Shown piece by piece: positions 43,604-52,975 of a DNA stretch of 64,000 bases. The position numbers and the translations under genes were made by a program. Source of the stretch: an uncultured Chitinophagales bacterium (GTDB taxonomy: Bacteria > Bacteroidota > Bacteroidia > Chitinophagales > UBA2359); the NCBI GenBank assembly GCA_937927195.1, contig CALBCY010000171.1:1-64000 (forward strand). The letters run 5' to 3'. The notes below the pieces were generated by a model that searched no databases, was not told where the DNA came from, and was given only the letters and a program-made list of their open reading frames with translations. Position 1 is the stretch's first letter. Each line of letters opens with the position of its first letter.

Positions 43604-44659
43604 CTATTTAAATACAATAACATCTTTTATTCCAGCAAACTTAGGCTTAACAATCATTTTCCCAGAAGCATCAATAATGCCCCAAAGGTCTCCAATTTTA
43701 ACTGCAGCATATCCATTTTTAAAATCTCTTACGGCATCATATTTGGGTTCTATTTTCCAAGACATCGAGGCATCATAAAATCCTAACTTGTCATTTTTTC
43801 TTCCTTTCGCCAGACCATCATAAAACTTTCCAAATACTTCGGAATCCTTTTGATCAAGTAAATTGCCTTCTTTGTCAACATAACGGTAAACAGCATTCAT
43901 TCGAACACGAGCAAGACCACTGATTTCATCAAAATCATTCACCTTTTCGAATTTGGGTTCTATTTCCCAATCTCCATTTTTGTTGATGAATCCCAACAAA
44001 TTGGATTCCAAATCTCGTGCCCAAGCCAAACCATTTTTAAAATAACCTACAGAGCCAAACTTTGCCCTAATTACAATTTCTCCTTTTGTATCTACGAATC
44101 CAGCATTCTTGGAAACTTCATGAAATGGCGCAAGACCTTCAGAGAATGGTTTGATACCTTTGATTGCTCCTTTTACTAAATTACTATTTCCGTCTTTATC
44201 TATAACATACCAATCCTCTCCTTTTCTCGCTGCGGCAAAACCATTATTAAAAGGAGTACATGATTCATATTGGGGTTCAACTAAAAATTCACCACTAGCA
44301 TTAATAAAACCACGTTTCTCTCTTTCACCTGCTACCAAAAGCCCATCGTTGAATTCAACTGCTCCAAATCCACCCCCAGATCCAAAGAAACGAACAGATT
44401 CACTTTCCGGTAAAACATGATTCCCAGTTCTATCAATTATCATCAATTGTTTTTTGACTTTAATCACTGCATAACCAGATTCAGAAAATTGAAAGGCAGT
44501 TTTATGTTCTGGAGCTATCACAAACTCACCCAGCAAATTGGAATAACCCCACTTTCCGGTCTCAGCAGATTTGACCATTACTAAGGCATCCTGAGCCATC
44601 AATAAGGTGGTACTAAATAATAATACTAGAATAAAAATGGGCTTGAAAAAAGTAGACAT
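43604..44659 (-). CDS. Secreted WG-repeat protein, about 9 repeats
   Basis: 351 residues. Signal peptide (ILVLLFSTTLLMAQ). About nine WG-type units of 35-40 residues with the pattern G(F/Y/W)-(I/F/V)-(N/D)-x-x-G-x-(F/W)-x-(I/V)-x-P-x-(F/Y): for example WGYSNLLGEFVIAPEH, RGFINASGEFLVEPQYE, AGFVDTKGEIVIRAKF, LGFINKNGDWEIEPKF and WGIIDASGKMIVKPKF. WG repeats form beta-propeller-like folds and are often surface or periplasmic binding modules. Partner unknown. Three 13-base direct repeats lie upstream (44788-44841). Confidence 0.9.
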   Translation of the reverse strand: MSTFFKPIFILVLLFSTTLLMAQDALVMVKSAETGKWGYSNLLGEFVIAPEHKTAFQFSESGYAVIKVKKQLMIIDRTGNHVLPESESVRFFGSGGGFGAVEFNDGLLVAGEREKRGFINASGEFLVEPQYESCTPFNNGFAAARKGEDWYVIDKDGNSNLVKGAIKGIKPFSEGLAPFHEVSKNAGFVDTKGEIVIRAKFGSVGYFKNGLAWARDLESNLLGFINKNGDWEIEPKFEKVNDFDEISGLARVRMNAVYRYVDKEGNLLDQKDSEVFGKFYDGLAKGRKNDKLGFYDASMSWKIEPKYDAVRDFKNGYAAVKIGDLWGIIDASGKMIVKPKFAGIKDVIVFK

Positions 44660-44979
44660 ATTTTTATTTTTTTTAAATTAATTCATATAAAAGGAAAATT
44701 AATTAAACTTTCATTTAAGGCTAATCAAATAATGTTGAATAAAAATCTTGAGTAATAGACATTTTCTCAAATCAAAAAACAGCTTTATTTTGGTCTTATG
44801 TGCATTCTTTTGGTCTTATGACGCTTACTTTTGGTCTTATGACCAAAAGGGCATTATTTGATTAATTCTGCCCCTTAAATTAAGCATTTTCGCTTCGTTT
44901 CATAAAAGTTCACCAGGTCCTTTGATGAAAACACCAAAGGAAAGCCATGATTTGTCTAGTACCAAATAAAAATCCTAAT
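44660..44979. other. 320-base gap upstream of the WG-repeat gene
   Basis: Holds the three TTTTGGTCTTATG repeats. A weak TCCTTTG/CAAAGGA inverted repeat (44918-44941) could end the hydrolase gene but lacks a U-run. Confidence 0.4.
44788..44841. promoter_or_regulatory. Three direct repeats TTTTGGTCTTATG, 20-21 base period
   Basis: Copies at 44788-44800, 44808-44820 and 44829-44841; the last runs straight into ACCAAAA, making a small inverted repeat. The spacing equals two helical turns. They lie 130-180 bases before the WG-repeat gene (minus), as an operator or a slippage product. Confidence 0.5.
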
Positions 44980-45828
44980 CTACAACTTAAAAAAATGAAT
45001 AGTCCCCTCAACAACCCTCATCAGATCTTTAGGCATTTGTGGCTCATCCCAAGGATGAGAAGCTCCAAAAACATGATCGCCCCCCTCCACAGTAAACAGC
45101 TCAAACAAAGGATTGCGCTCTGCTAAATCCTCCCCAACGAAAAAGGCGACCGATGAATCTTCTGTCCCATGAACGATCAAGCCAGGTGTTTTTATTTCTG
45201 CTGCTGCTTCATAAACATTAATCCTGTCGGCATTTTCAATCATGCTATTGTACAATTGAAAATACATAGGCATTTGTTGCTTAGTGCGACTGTTTTCTAC
45301 ATAATGAACACCTGTTTCTTTCCACTTATCAAAAAGTTCGCCATTCAATTTATAACTTTCAAAGGTGCTCAAACCTGCCCATGTTGAAATTTTCTTTATG
45401 CGTATGTCTTCTTTGGCTTTTAAAATGGTTGTTCCCCCACCCTTGCTGTGTCCAATCAAATATATCTCTGATCGCTTTACCTCATTTAGTGGAATGCCAA
45501 AATTCCCATCAATTACCCAGTCGATTACTTTACCCAAATCGTCGAGCTCTTTGCAAAACGTGTTGTTCCCAAAAGCCTCCAAATCTCCAAAATTCATTGG
45601 ATCATCTACTGTAGTTCCATTGTGAGAAAAGTTGTATTTAATAAAAACAAAACCTGCTCTGGCAAAAGCCTTTCCTACCATATCCCAACAACCATAATCT
45701 TTAAAACCTTTGAAACCATGCGTAAATATTACAACAGGTTTTGGGCCGCTGTCTCTTACAACAAACAAGTCCAGCAAAAAAGGTCTTCCGTCTGCACCTT
45801 CCAATTCAACATTTCTAATGACATTCAT
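44980..45828 (-). CDS. Alpha/beta hydrolase, dienelactone-hydrolase-like
   Basis: 282 residues. Oxyanion segment FTHGFKGFKDYG, nucleophile elbow GHSKGGGT, a Glu/Asp acid after LIVHGTEDSSVAF, and the final His in EGGDHVFGASHPWDE. This gives a full Ser-Asp-His triad. Probably an esterase or acyl peptidase of the S9/dienelactone hydrolase group; substrate unknown. No signal peptide, so likely cytoplasmic. ATG at 45828 begins right before VIRNVELEGADGR, a typical first strand. Confidence 0.85.
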   Translation of the reverse strand: MNVIRNVELEGADGRPFLLDLFVVRDSGPKPVVIFTHGFKGFKDYGCWDMVGKAFARAGFVFIKYNFSHNGTTVDDPMNFGDLEAFGNNTFCKELDDLGKVIDWVIDGNFGIPLNEVKRSEIYLIGHSKGGGTTILKAKEDIRIKKISTWAGLSTFESYKLNGELFDKWKETGVHYVENSRTKQQMPMYFQLYNSMIENADRINVYEAAAEIKTPGLIVHGTEDSSVAFFVGEDLAERNPLFELFTVEGGDHVFGASHPWDEPQMPKDLMRVVEGTIHFFKL

Positions 45829-45851
45829 ACGATTAGTTTTTACTGAGTTTT

Positions 45852-46253
45852 TTACTCCTTGACTTTTTTCATTTTCCCCGCACTATTGTAAGCACGTCCA
45901 TTTTTACTAAATTTCGATTCAAAAGAAAAAACCTCCTCATTGATCGGTTCTATTGACATATACAAAGTATCACCCAATTGAACAACGCCTTTAGTTCTCG
46001 TTGTTGCATTCAATATTAAACGAAATTCACAATCACTCAACCATTTGATATCGTAACACATCGTATCACGACTGTTCTTGTCAATATAAATTTGTTCATT
46101 CCCATCCCGAATGGTTAAGAAGTTTTCATCAAAATCCTCAATCGTTTTTTGATAAAAGATAAAACTTCCATCCTTAAAATCTTTACAGGTCGGTTCACTT
46201 GTCATATAGACTCCAGCAATAAGAAAAGAAAGAAAAAGTGTAAATATCTTCAT
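45852..46253 (-). CDS. Small secreted protein of unknown function
   Basis: 133 residues: signal peptide (IFTLFLSFLIAGVYM), then CKDFKDGSFIFYQ... and CYDIKWLSDCEFRLILNATT. The pattern (C-x-D-F-K-x-G-x-F near the N-terminus; W-x-x-x-C-x-Y/F-x-L in the middle) is a common secreted family in this phylum, seen here without a known function. It follows the alpha/beta hydrolase gene upstream on the same strand; the gap is 24 bases, so they could share a transcript. Confidence 0.75.
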   Translation of the reverse strand: MKIFTLFLSFLIAGVYMTSEPTCKDFKDGSFIFYQKTIEDFDENFLTIRDGNEQIYIDKNSRDTMCYDIKWLSDCEFRLILNATTRTKGVVQLGDTLYMSIEPINEEVFSFESKFSKNGRAYNSAGKMKKVKE

Positions 46254-46303
46254 ACTATATATTTAAGAGATTCCGATTTAAAAAACAGTCATTTACTTTT
46301 ATA

Positions 46304-46342
46304 ACTGATTAGTGCAACTGATTGATAAAACTAATTGATAAA
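46304..46342. repeat. 13-mer tandem repeat, 3 degenerate copies
   Basis: ACTGATTAGTGCA, ACTGATTGATAAA and ACTAATTGATAAA, back to back. Lies between hemCD and the small secreted protein gene. Confidence 0.6.
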
Positions 46343-46405
46343 TGAGTTGTTTGCGAAACAATAAACCATTTGATATCTAGAAAGATTAATTTTCAATCCA
46401 ATGGA

Positions 46406-47989
46406 TTAAAAGCAAACATCAACTAAATTCTTATCTTCAAATCGATACGGAACGCTAATTGGGCCATCATAAAACAATTGAACCTCCCTAGCCGTTGATT
46501 GGCCAATAGCTACTACTTTAACTGCTGAATCGATTTTATATTTTGTAAAATAAGTGCGCACATTCATCGGGCTTGTAAAAACCATTATATCCGCATTGGG
46601 TTTGGTGAAATTAGATTTTGGATTGTTGCTGTAAACTTTCAAATCAATTGTTTCAATTTTCCCTTCCAACCTTTTTTGTATACTCTGCAATGAATTTTCT
46701 GCTTGCGGGAAAAGCACTTTTTTACCCGCCGCTGCTTCACCAAACTTTTCTGCAGTTTCATCCACATCGTTTCCTGAACCGACAAAATCTGCTTTCAATT
46801 CATAATCGACTAAGCCTGGTAATGTTCCATTGCCCATAACTGCAATCTTAACAGAGTCAGGCAATTTTCCTCCTGATTCATAGAAGTATTTGATTGCTTT
46901 TTTACTGGTAAAAAACACCCAATCTATATCATCAACATTTTCAAATGACAAGGCTTCAAATTCTATCAAAGAGCTTCCAGAAATTTTATATGGATGCTGC
47001 TCAAAATAGTTTGTCAGAAAGGAATCCTCTTTTAAATCTCGGCTGATAAAAACCGATTTTTCACTTTGATCTTTAATGGCTGAAATGGCTTCATCAACCA
47101 AAACCTTTTTATCTGTTCCTTTGTGAAATGTTTTTCGAAGCTTGGTGTCTTTTAACTTGACTTCGAGTGGAATGTCATCCGATTCGCTCTTTCCATAACT
47201 CACCCAAAGATGGTACGTTTCATTTTTCTTCGACGCATAGATACCAATTGGCTGTTGACATCCCCCCTCGAGCTTGGCTAGAATTTCACGCTCTAAAGAA
47301 ATTTCATCCTCCACTTGTTCGTCTGTTATTTTTCGTAAAATGCTTTTCATTTCCTCATCTTCCGACCTGATTTGATAGGCAAGTACACCTTGTGCTGGAG
47401 CTGGAACAAAATTATTGGGATCAGGTTTTACAATTTCATAAGCAGACAAATCAAGTTCCAATCTTTTTAAGCCAGCCGCAGCCAAAACGACTGCATCAAC
47501 TTCTGAACCTACTTTCTTGATTCTCGTTGGCACATTTCCTCTGATTGGGATGATGTTAAGATCTGGTCGAGAAGCGTAAAGTTGACAGGCTCTTCTAGGA
47601 GAAGAAGTTCCAACGGTAACGCCCTCTTTTAAGTGAAACTCTTTATTGGGATCAAAAAAATTCTTATTGATCAAAATCCAATCAGTAGGATCTTCCCGAT
47701 AGGAACTTCCCGCTATTGTCAAACCTTCAGGATGTTGAGTAGGCAAATCTTTGTAAGAATGAACCGCCATGTCAATGTCGCCATCCAAAAGTTCCTCTTC
47801 CAATTCTTTGGTGAAGAATCCTTTTCCTTCAATTTTATCAAAGGTCAAATTTTGAATTTTATCTCCTTTTGTTTTGATAATTTTTATTTCAAGCTCATAT
47901 CCCAATTGTGTAAGGCTATCTTTTACAAAATGCGCCTGCCACAAAGCCAATCGACTTCCTCTGGAACCAATGATGATTTTCCTCTTCAT
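46406..47989 (-). CDS. hemC: Fused hydroxymethylbilane synthase - uroporphyrinogen-III synthase
   Basis: 527 residues combining two successive haem-pathway enzymes. HemC part (about 1-300): IIGSRGSRLALWQA, KTKGDKIQN, HSYKDLPT, TSSPRRACQL, RGNVPTRIKKV and LEGGCQQPIG, in which Cys244 holds the dipyrromethane cofactor. HemD part (about 308-520): FISRDLKEDSFL, WVFFTSKKAIKYF, FVGSGNDVDETAEKF and VFTSPMNVRTYF, the usual poorly conserved two-domain fold. The product converts porphobilinogen to hydroxymethylbilane and then uroporphyrinogen III. A natural fusion could pass the unstable intermediate directly. No other haem genes are adjacent. HemD is assigned from position and weak motifs. Confidence 0.92.
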   Translation of the reverse strand: MKRKIIIGSRGSRLALWQAHFVKDSLTQLGYELEIKIIKTKGDKIQNLTFDKIEGKGFFTKELEEELLDGDIDMAVHSYKDLPTQHPEGLTIAGSSYREDPTDWILINKNFFDPNKEFHLKEGVTVGTSSPRRACQLYASRPDLNIIPIRGNVPTRIKKVGSEVDAVVLAAAGLKRLELDLSAYEIVKPDPNNFVPAPAQGVLAYQIRSEDEEMKSILRKITDEQVEDEISLEREILAKLEGGCQQPIGIYASKKNETYHLWVSYGKSESDDIPLEVKLKDTKLRKTFHKGTDKKVLVDEAISAIKDQSEKSVFISRDLKEDSFLTNYFEQHPYKISGSSLIEFEALSFENVDDIDWVFFTSKKAIKYFYESGGKLPDSVKIAVMGNGTLPGLVDYELKADFVGSGNDVDETAEKFGEAAAGKKVLFPQAENSLQSIQKRLEGKIETIDLKVYSNNPKSNFTKPNADIMVFTSPMNVRTYFTKYKIDSAVKVVAIGQSTAREVQLFYDGPISVPYRFEDKNLVDVCF

Positions 47990-48035
47990 TTACTTTCTAT
48001 TTTCTAATCTTGTGTCAAGCCTTTTTTGTAAAATC

Positions 48036-48518
48036 TTAATTTGCCGCATCAAAGAGCCCATCCATTTTGGCTTGTTGTTCTTCTAAAGGCAAATCTTGCA
48101 GCAACCAATCCATTCTAATTTCCCCACTTCTCATAATTATCTCATTACCCAATGTATCCATAAAAACACATTTCCCAACATTGGGTTCTAGATTGTAAAA
48201 ATTGAAGCCGACAGCCCATTTAGACTTTTTATCAAACAACCTAGCTTCCCAAGCTTTTGCCTGCAAAGTATTTTTTCTTGATTGAAGCAAATTTTCAATA
48301 TTAGAAGCATACTCGCCCTCTTCAATGATTGCATCGTCAAACTTTAAATCAGTTTCAAGAAAAGTATACCCTTGATACCGAATATATTCCTCGGCCAATT
48401 CAATGGCCTTTTCCTCACTGATGCATTTATTTATTTTGGTTGAATTTTCGACTTTCGCTTGGCCGCAAGCAACAAAAAGGATCATTGCCAATAAAAATAG
48501 AACATTAAACTTTCGCAT
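48036..48518 (-). CDS. Putative lipoprotein of unknown function
   Basis: 160 residues from ATG 48518. Signal peptide with lipobox (LLAMILFVACGQAK). The body has ISEEKAIELAEEYIRYQGY, resembling the PepSY/NTF2-like start seen in other lipoproteins, and WAVGFNFYNLEPNVGKCVFMDTLGNEI. No assignment. The in-frame start at 48566 would place a basic stretch before the leader. It lies just upstream of hemCD, 46 bases away, on the same strand. Confidence 0.7.
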   Translation of the reverse strand: MRKFNVLFLLAMILFVACGQAKVENSTKINKCISEEKAIELAEEYIRYQGYTFLETDLKFDDAIIEEGEYASNIENLLQSRKNTLQAKAWEARLFDKKSKWAVGFNFYNLEPNVGKCVFMDTLGNEIIMRSGEIRMDWLLQDLPLEEQQAKMDGLFDAAN

Positions 48519-48706
48519 TTCAATTAAAATCTTTCTTAGTACTTTGGCAATTAAGTTTCGTTCCATTTTGAGTTGGCTATTTTTTGATCAATCGAGGCGG
48601 CAAAAACGCTTTATGTCTTAGCATAATGAATATTTTGTCAACAAAGAGTGATCTAAAAAAAAGTAGCCACCAGGCACAGAACTTATTTGACAGTGTGCTT
48701 ATCTAT

Positions 48707-49378
48707 TTACTGTATTTTATGACGATCAGTGATGCCATTTAGCATCGGAACAAATTTCACTTTACTGGCCTTTTCCAATTCAAATTTATAAGGCTCCGTC
48801 TTTGTGTAAAGGTGTAATTCCTGAACTTTATTTTCTGGCCCAATTGGAATAATCATTTTACCACCAATCTTCAATTGCTTACCCAGTTGTTCTGGAAAAA
48901 CAGGAGATGCCGCAGTAACGATTATTTTATCAAATGGACCATTTTCAGGCCAGCCAGCAAATCCATCACCATACTTAAGCCGAATCTGTGGATAACCTAT
49001 TTCTTTGAGTAAGGCTTTTGTTTTATCATGCAATTTCTTGATTCGCTCAACAGAATACACATTCGCACCCATTTCACTCAAAACACAAGCCTGATACCCT
49101 GACCCCGTACCTATTTCTAAGATTTTATCATTGGGATTAACATCTAACAAAGAAGTCTGCGTGGCGACGGTAAAAGGCTGAGAAATTGTCTGATTTTCAT
49201 CGATTTGCAAGGCGATATCTTCATAAGATCTATGTTCAGCCCCTGGAATAACAAATAAGTGTCTTTTAACCCTTGAAATGGCCTTTAACACTTTTACAGA
49301 GCGTATTCCTTTGCTTGTCAAGGTGTCCAGAAGACGATTTCTCAATCCTTGGAATCTATATGAATCCTGATTTCTCAT
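48707..49378 (-). CDS. pcm: Protein-L-isoaspartate O-methyltransferase
   Basis: 223 residues; repairs isoaspartyl residues by SAM-dependent methylation. Visible: VKRHLFVIPGAEHRSYEDIALQI, NQTISQPFTVATQTSLLD (conserved substrate and SAM loop), ILEIGTGSGYQACVLSEMG (SAM binding), YSVERIKKLHDKT, DGFAGWPENGPFDKIIVTAA and GGKMIIPIGPENKVQELHLYTK. Complete. It is divergent from the phosphohexomutase gene. Confidence 0.95.
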   Translation of the reverse strand: MRNQDSYRFQGLRNRLLDTLTSKGIRSVKVLKAISRVKRHLFVIPGAEHRSYEDIALQIDENQTISQPFTVATQTSLLDVNPNDKILEIGTGSGYQACVLSEMGANVYSVERIKKLHDKTKALLKEIGYPQIRLKYGDGFAGWPENGPFDKIIVTAASPVFPEQLGKQLKIGGKMIIPIGPENKVQELHLYTKTEPYKFELEKASKVKFVPMLNGITDRHKIQ

Positions 49379-49396
49379 AAATGCCTGACTTTTGAT

Positions 49397-49404
49397 TAAC
49401 TTTG
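49397..49404 (+). promoter_or_regulatory. -7 promoter box for the phosphohexomutase gene
   Basis: TAACTTTG fits TAnnTTTG, 86 bases before the ATG at 49491. Confidence 0.45.
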
Positions 49405-49490
49405 CACGTTTTAGTGATGCTAAAATAAGATTCTTTTATCAAAAGACGGATTATAATTATCAAACACAATCGAAAATTTTATAAAATATC

Positions 49491-50885
49491 ATGGTACAGA
49501 TTAAATTCGGAACAGATGGCTGGAGAGCAATTATAGCCAAAGAATATACAACAGAAAATGTTGCACGTATTGCAGATGCCACCGCCAAGTGGTTAAAGAA
49601 AAACAAAAAGAAGTCAATTGTTATAGGTCATGATTGTCGATTTGGAGGAGCAATGTTTACAGAGGTTGCTGCTAAAATGTTCTGTAACAATGGAATTAAG
49701 GTCTACATGGCCGATAAATTTGCCACAACTCCAATGGTTTCACTGGCCACGCTTAAATTGGGCGCCGATCAAGGAATCGTCATTACAGCAAGCCACAATC
49801 CACCAAGCTACAATGGTTACAAATTGAAGGCATCAAATGGTGGCCCGACCATTTCCAAAGACATTGATGCTGTGGAAAAAATGATCAGAAAAACTGCAAA
49901 AATTCCTGACACAACTTTGGAGGAATATGAAAAGCAAGGACTGATCGAAAAGGTCGATTTGGAGAAAATGTACATCAAAGAAGTAAAAAAATGCTTTGAT
50001 CTAAAATTGATCAATAAAAAGATCAAAGTTGGATACGATGCAATGTATGGGGCTGGCATGAATGTATTGCCAAAACTTTTGCCTACTGCAGAATTGCTTC
50101 ACTGCGATTTAAACCCATCTTTTAAGGGACAGGCTCCAGAGCCTTTGCACAAAAACTTGACGGAACTTTCAAAGTTGATGAAAACCAACAAGAAATTAAA
50201 CATTGGCCTAGCCAATGATGGGGATGCTGACAGAATCGGTTTATACGATGACAAAGGTAATTTCGTAGATTCACACCACATTATTCTCTTGGTTATTCAC
50301 TATTTGGTGAAATACAAAAAAATGACCGGAAAAGTTGTCATTGGTTTTTCAGTTACCGATAGGGTTAAGAAAATGTGTGAAATTTATGGCTTGGAGCATC
50401 AAACAGTCAAAATTGGTTTCAAACATATTTGCGAAATCATGGCCAATGAAGACGTATTATTGGGAGGAGAAGAATCTGGAGGGATTGCAATAAAAGGATT
50501 CATTCCAGAAAGAGATGGTATTTGGATCGGTCTTGTTTTGTTTGAATTTATGGCTAAAACGAAAAAGTCATTAAGAGATCTTGTAAAAGAGGTTTACAAA
50601 GTAGTTGGTAAGTTCTGTTTCGAAAGAAATGATTTACACATTACCAATGAATTGAAGGCTAAGATCATGAAAAATTGCAAAGCTGGTAAATACAAGAAAT
50701 TTGGCAAGTACAAGATTGAAAGAGTCGAAACCGTTGATGGATACAAATACTTTTTCAATGAAAATGACTGGGTAATGATTCGTCCATCCGGAACGGAGCC
50801 TGTCTTAAGGGTATATGCTGAAGGGCCTTCACAAAAAGGAGTAAGGGATATTTTAGAAGAAGTTAAAAAAGTTTTATTAAATTAA
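49491..50885 (+). CDS. Phosphoglucomutase / phosphomannomutase family protein
   Basis: 464 residues, alpha-D-phosphohexomutase family. Phosphoserine Ser101 in ITASHNPPSYNGYKL, metal loop NDGDADRIGLYDD, sugar-binding GGEESGGIAIKG, and the phosphate-binding RPSGTEPVLRVYAE. All four domains are present. It interconverts sugar 1- and 6-phosphates for glycogen, cell-wall or glycan precursors; glucose versus mannose versus glucosamine specificity cannot be read from motifs here. Strong terminator downstream. Confidence 0.92.
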   Translation: MVQIKFGTDGWRAIIAKEYTTENVARIADATAKWLKKNKKKSIVIGHDCRFGGAMFTEVAAKMFCNNGIKVYMADKFATTPMVSLATLKLGADQGIVITASHNPPSYNGYKLKASNGGPTISKDIDAVEKMIRKTAKIPDTTLEEYEKQGLIEKVDLEKMYIKEVKKCFDLKLINKKIKVGYDAMYGAGMNVLPKLLPTAELLHCDLNPSFKGQAPEPLHKNLTELSKLMKTNKKLNIGLANDGDADRIGLYDDKGNFVDSHHIILLVIHYLVKYKKMTGKVVIGFSVTDRVKKMCEIYGLEHQTVKIGFKHICEIMANEDVLLGGEESGGIAIKGFIPERDGIWIGLVLFEFMAKTKKSLRDLVKEVYKVVGKFCFERNDLHITNELKAKIMKNCKAGKYKKFGKYKIERVETVDGYKYFFNENDWVMIRPSGTEPVLRVYAEGPSQKGVRDILEEVKKVLLN

Positions 50886-50961
50886 TACTGCAAACTCTTA
50901 GAGTTTTCATTATTTTTGAACAAACATATGACTTTAAAAGAAGAAATATATTAAACAAACA

Positions 50962-51010
50962 GTCCACTTTTAGCATTAAAAAGCTAAAAGTGGACCAATA
51001 TTTTTCAATT
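50962..51010 (+). terminator. Rho-independent terminator after the phosphohexomutase gene
   Basis: GTCCACTTTTAGC (50962-50974) pairs with GCTAAAAGTGGAC (50983-50995), 8-base loop, followed by CAATATTTTTC. Confidence 0.88.
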
Positions 51011-51079
51011 CCTTCACTCTTTTTGAGTCATATTATATATATTTAAATAAGTAGAAATTCATCTAGCCAATTCTACGCA

Positions 51080-52774
51080 ATGAAAAGCATTTTAATACAT
51101 CTTCAAACGATGCTGTTCCTGTTCATTATTGCCATTCCGGTTTTTAGTCAGGAGCCCATGCCGTTTAGAAAAGATTTTCTCTGGGGTTATGCAAATGACC
51201 AAGGTGAAATTCTTATCGCCCCATCTTACGATTCTGCAGGCTTCTTTATCAACAACCTCGCTGTCGTAAAATCTGATGGTCGATACATTGTGATTAACAA
51301 GTCTGGAGATCAGCTGCACAATTTTAACAGCGAAATAAGCATTCAACAAGTAGGAAACCTATTGGAACTGGTGCATGATGGTAAAAAACAAATTCTTGGC
51401 CCAGATGGCCAAGCCCTGACCATTGCCGATTTTGATGAAATCATTCCAATGGAAAATGGATTTACCATTGCACAAAAGAATGAGAAAAGCGGACTGTTTG
51501 ATGAAAACGGTAAAGAAATATTTCAACCCAAATACGATGTGATCCACGAATTCATGGAGGAAGGACTTGCAAGAGTTGAAACAGGAGACAAATACGGCTT
51601 CATCGACCCTCAAGGCAACGAGACCATCGAACTTCAATACACCAATGCAACTGATTTCAGAAGCAACAGATCTGTGGTCGATAAAGTCCGAAAAAAAGGC
51701 TTAATCGATACTGCTGGCAACATTATTATGCCATTGCAATACCAAATCATTAATTACTTAAGCGACGATCTTCTAAAAGTAAAAGGCGACCGTTTCTCTG
51801 GACTTTTTGATATCGATGGAAACAGTGTTACAAGCTTAAAATACGATAGAATATACGGCTTGGAAAACAATAGAATACGAGCTGTTAAAAATCAAAAATA
51901 TGGCTATTTAGATGTTCATGGAATGGAATACACGGATTTTGAATACGATGAAGTGTTTGACTTTTCAGAAGATTTGGGACTGGTTCGAAAAAACGGTGAA
52001 TATGGCTATGTTGATCCCTTTGGAAAGGAAATTATTGCCCCGAAATTTTTCAAAGCTCAGCCATTCAACCAAGGTTGGGGGATTATCAAAACCAGTGACA
52101 GGCATGAAGGTGTTATAGATCAAACAGGAACTTTTATAATCGAACCTAAGTACCGTAAAATAAATCCTCTTATAGATGGAGTGAGTATCTTCATCGGGAT
52201 GAATCGTTTTTACGGTTTATTCAATCCGATGGGAGAAGAAATCATTGAAGAAACTTACCTCCACATTCAACCATTTGATGGTGAATTTGCAGTCGTTACC
52301 GGCAAAGGAAAAAAAATGGGGCTCATCAATAAACTGGGCGAGATCATTGTTCCGGTCGAGTTCGATCAAGCCACCATGCTCAACGATGGGCCTGTAATAG
52401 TTGAGAAGCGTGAAATGTTTGGTCTATACAATTTGCTTGGCGAAGAAATTGTTCCTCTGGAATATCAATCCATCAGATACTTGTCCAACGGAAGTTTGGT
52501 TGCTGTAAAGGACGGAGAAAATTACATTCTTGGCCGAGATGGACAAGTCAACAAAAAGAATAAGAAAAATAAATACGACAAAGTCCTTCCATTCAACAGT
52601 AACTTTTGTGTCTCATATCTAGATGGAAAACAAGGACTGATCAGAAAATCTGGAGAGGTTGTTCTCGCCCCTGAATACGATTCAATCAAAGAATTGTCAA
52701 ACGGTTACATCGAAGTCAAAAAAGAGGATCAAAATGGATTTGTCTCTGCTGAAGGCCAGGTCCTGTTTAAATAA
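51080..52774 (+). CDS. Secreted WG-repeat protein, about 13 repeats
   Basis: 564 residues. Signal peptide (MLFLFIIAIPVFSQ), then at least 13 WG-type units: WGYANDQGEILIAPSYD, SGLFDENGKEIFQPKYD, YGFIDPQGNETIELQYT, KGLIDTAGNIIMPLQYQ, YGYLDVHGMEYTDFEYD, YGYVDPFGKEIIAPKFF, EGVIDQTGTFIIEPKYR, MGLINKLGEIIVPVEFD, FGLYNLLGEEIVPLEYQ, QGLIRKSGEVVLAPEYD and others. It has almost nothing else, so the whole protein is a repeat array. It is related to but not an immediate neighbour of the 43604-44659 protein. Function unknown; surface or periplasmic location by the leader. Confidence 0.9.
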   Translation: MKSILIHLQTMLFLFIIAIPVFSQEPMPFRKDFLWGYANDQGEILIAPSYDSAGFFINNLAVVKSDGRYIVINKSGDQLHNFNSEISIQQVGNLLELVHDGKKQILGPDGQALTIADFDEIIPMENGFTIAQKNEKSGLFDENGKEIFQPKYDVIHEFMEEGLARVETGDKYGFIDPQGNETIELQYTNATDFRSNRSVVDKVRKKGLIDTAGNIIMPLQYQIINYLSDDLLKVKGDRFSGLFDIDGNSVTSLKYDRIYGLENNRIRAVKNQKYGYLDVHGMEYTDFEYDEVFDFSEDLGLVRKNGEYGYVDPFGKEIIAPKFFKAQPFNQGWGIIKTSDRHEGVIDQTGTFIIEPKYRKINPLIDGVSIFIGMNRFYGLFNPMGEEIIEETYLHIQPFDGEFAVVTGKGKKMGLINKLGEIIVPVEFDQATMLNDGPVIVEKREMFGLYNLLGEEIVPLEYQSIRYLSNGSLVAVKDGENYILGRDGQVNKKNKKNKYDKVLPFNSNFCVSYLDGKQGLIRKSGEVVLAPEYDSIKELSNGYIEVKKEDQNGFVSAEGQVLFK

Positions 52775-52789
52775 GATTTACTTCGTGCC

Positions 52790-52822
52790 TTAGCCGTCTT
52801 AGCGGCTTCGTGTTAAAACCTC
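52790..52822. repeat. Degenerate CTTCGTG / AGCCG...CGGCT hairpin repeat
   Basis: CTTCGTG occurs twice around AGCCGTCTTAGCGGCT, a 5-bp hairpin. Similar CTTTGTG-rich spacers are common between genes in this phylum. Function unknown. Confidence 0.5.
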
Positions 52823-52975
52823 ACTCCACAAGAATCAGAACTTTAATCCGCGAATAACTATTTAATTAAAAACAGCGCAAGGTTTTCTCAGACTACAATT
52901 CTCAGACTATGGGTTGAAAATTAAAACAGCCAAAAGCCAAAGGCTAAAGGCCAATAGCTTTTACCACACCAAGGA

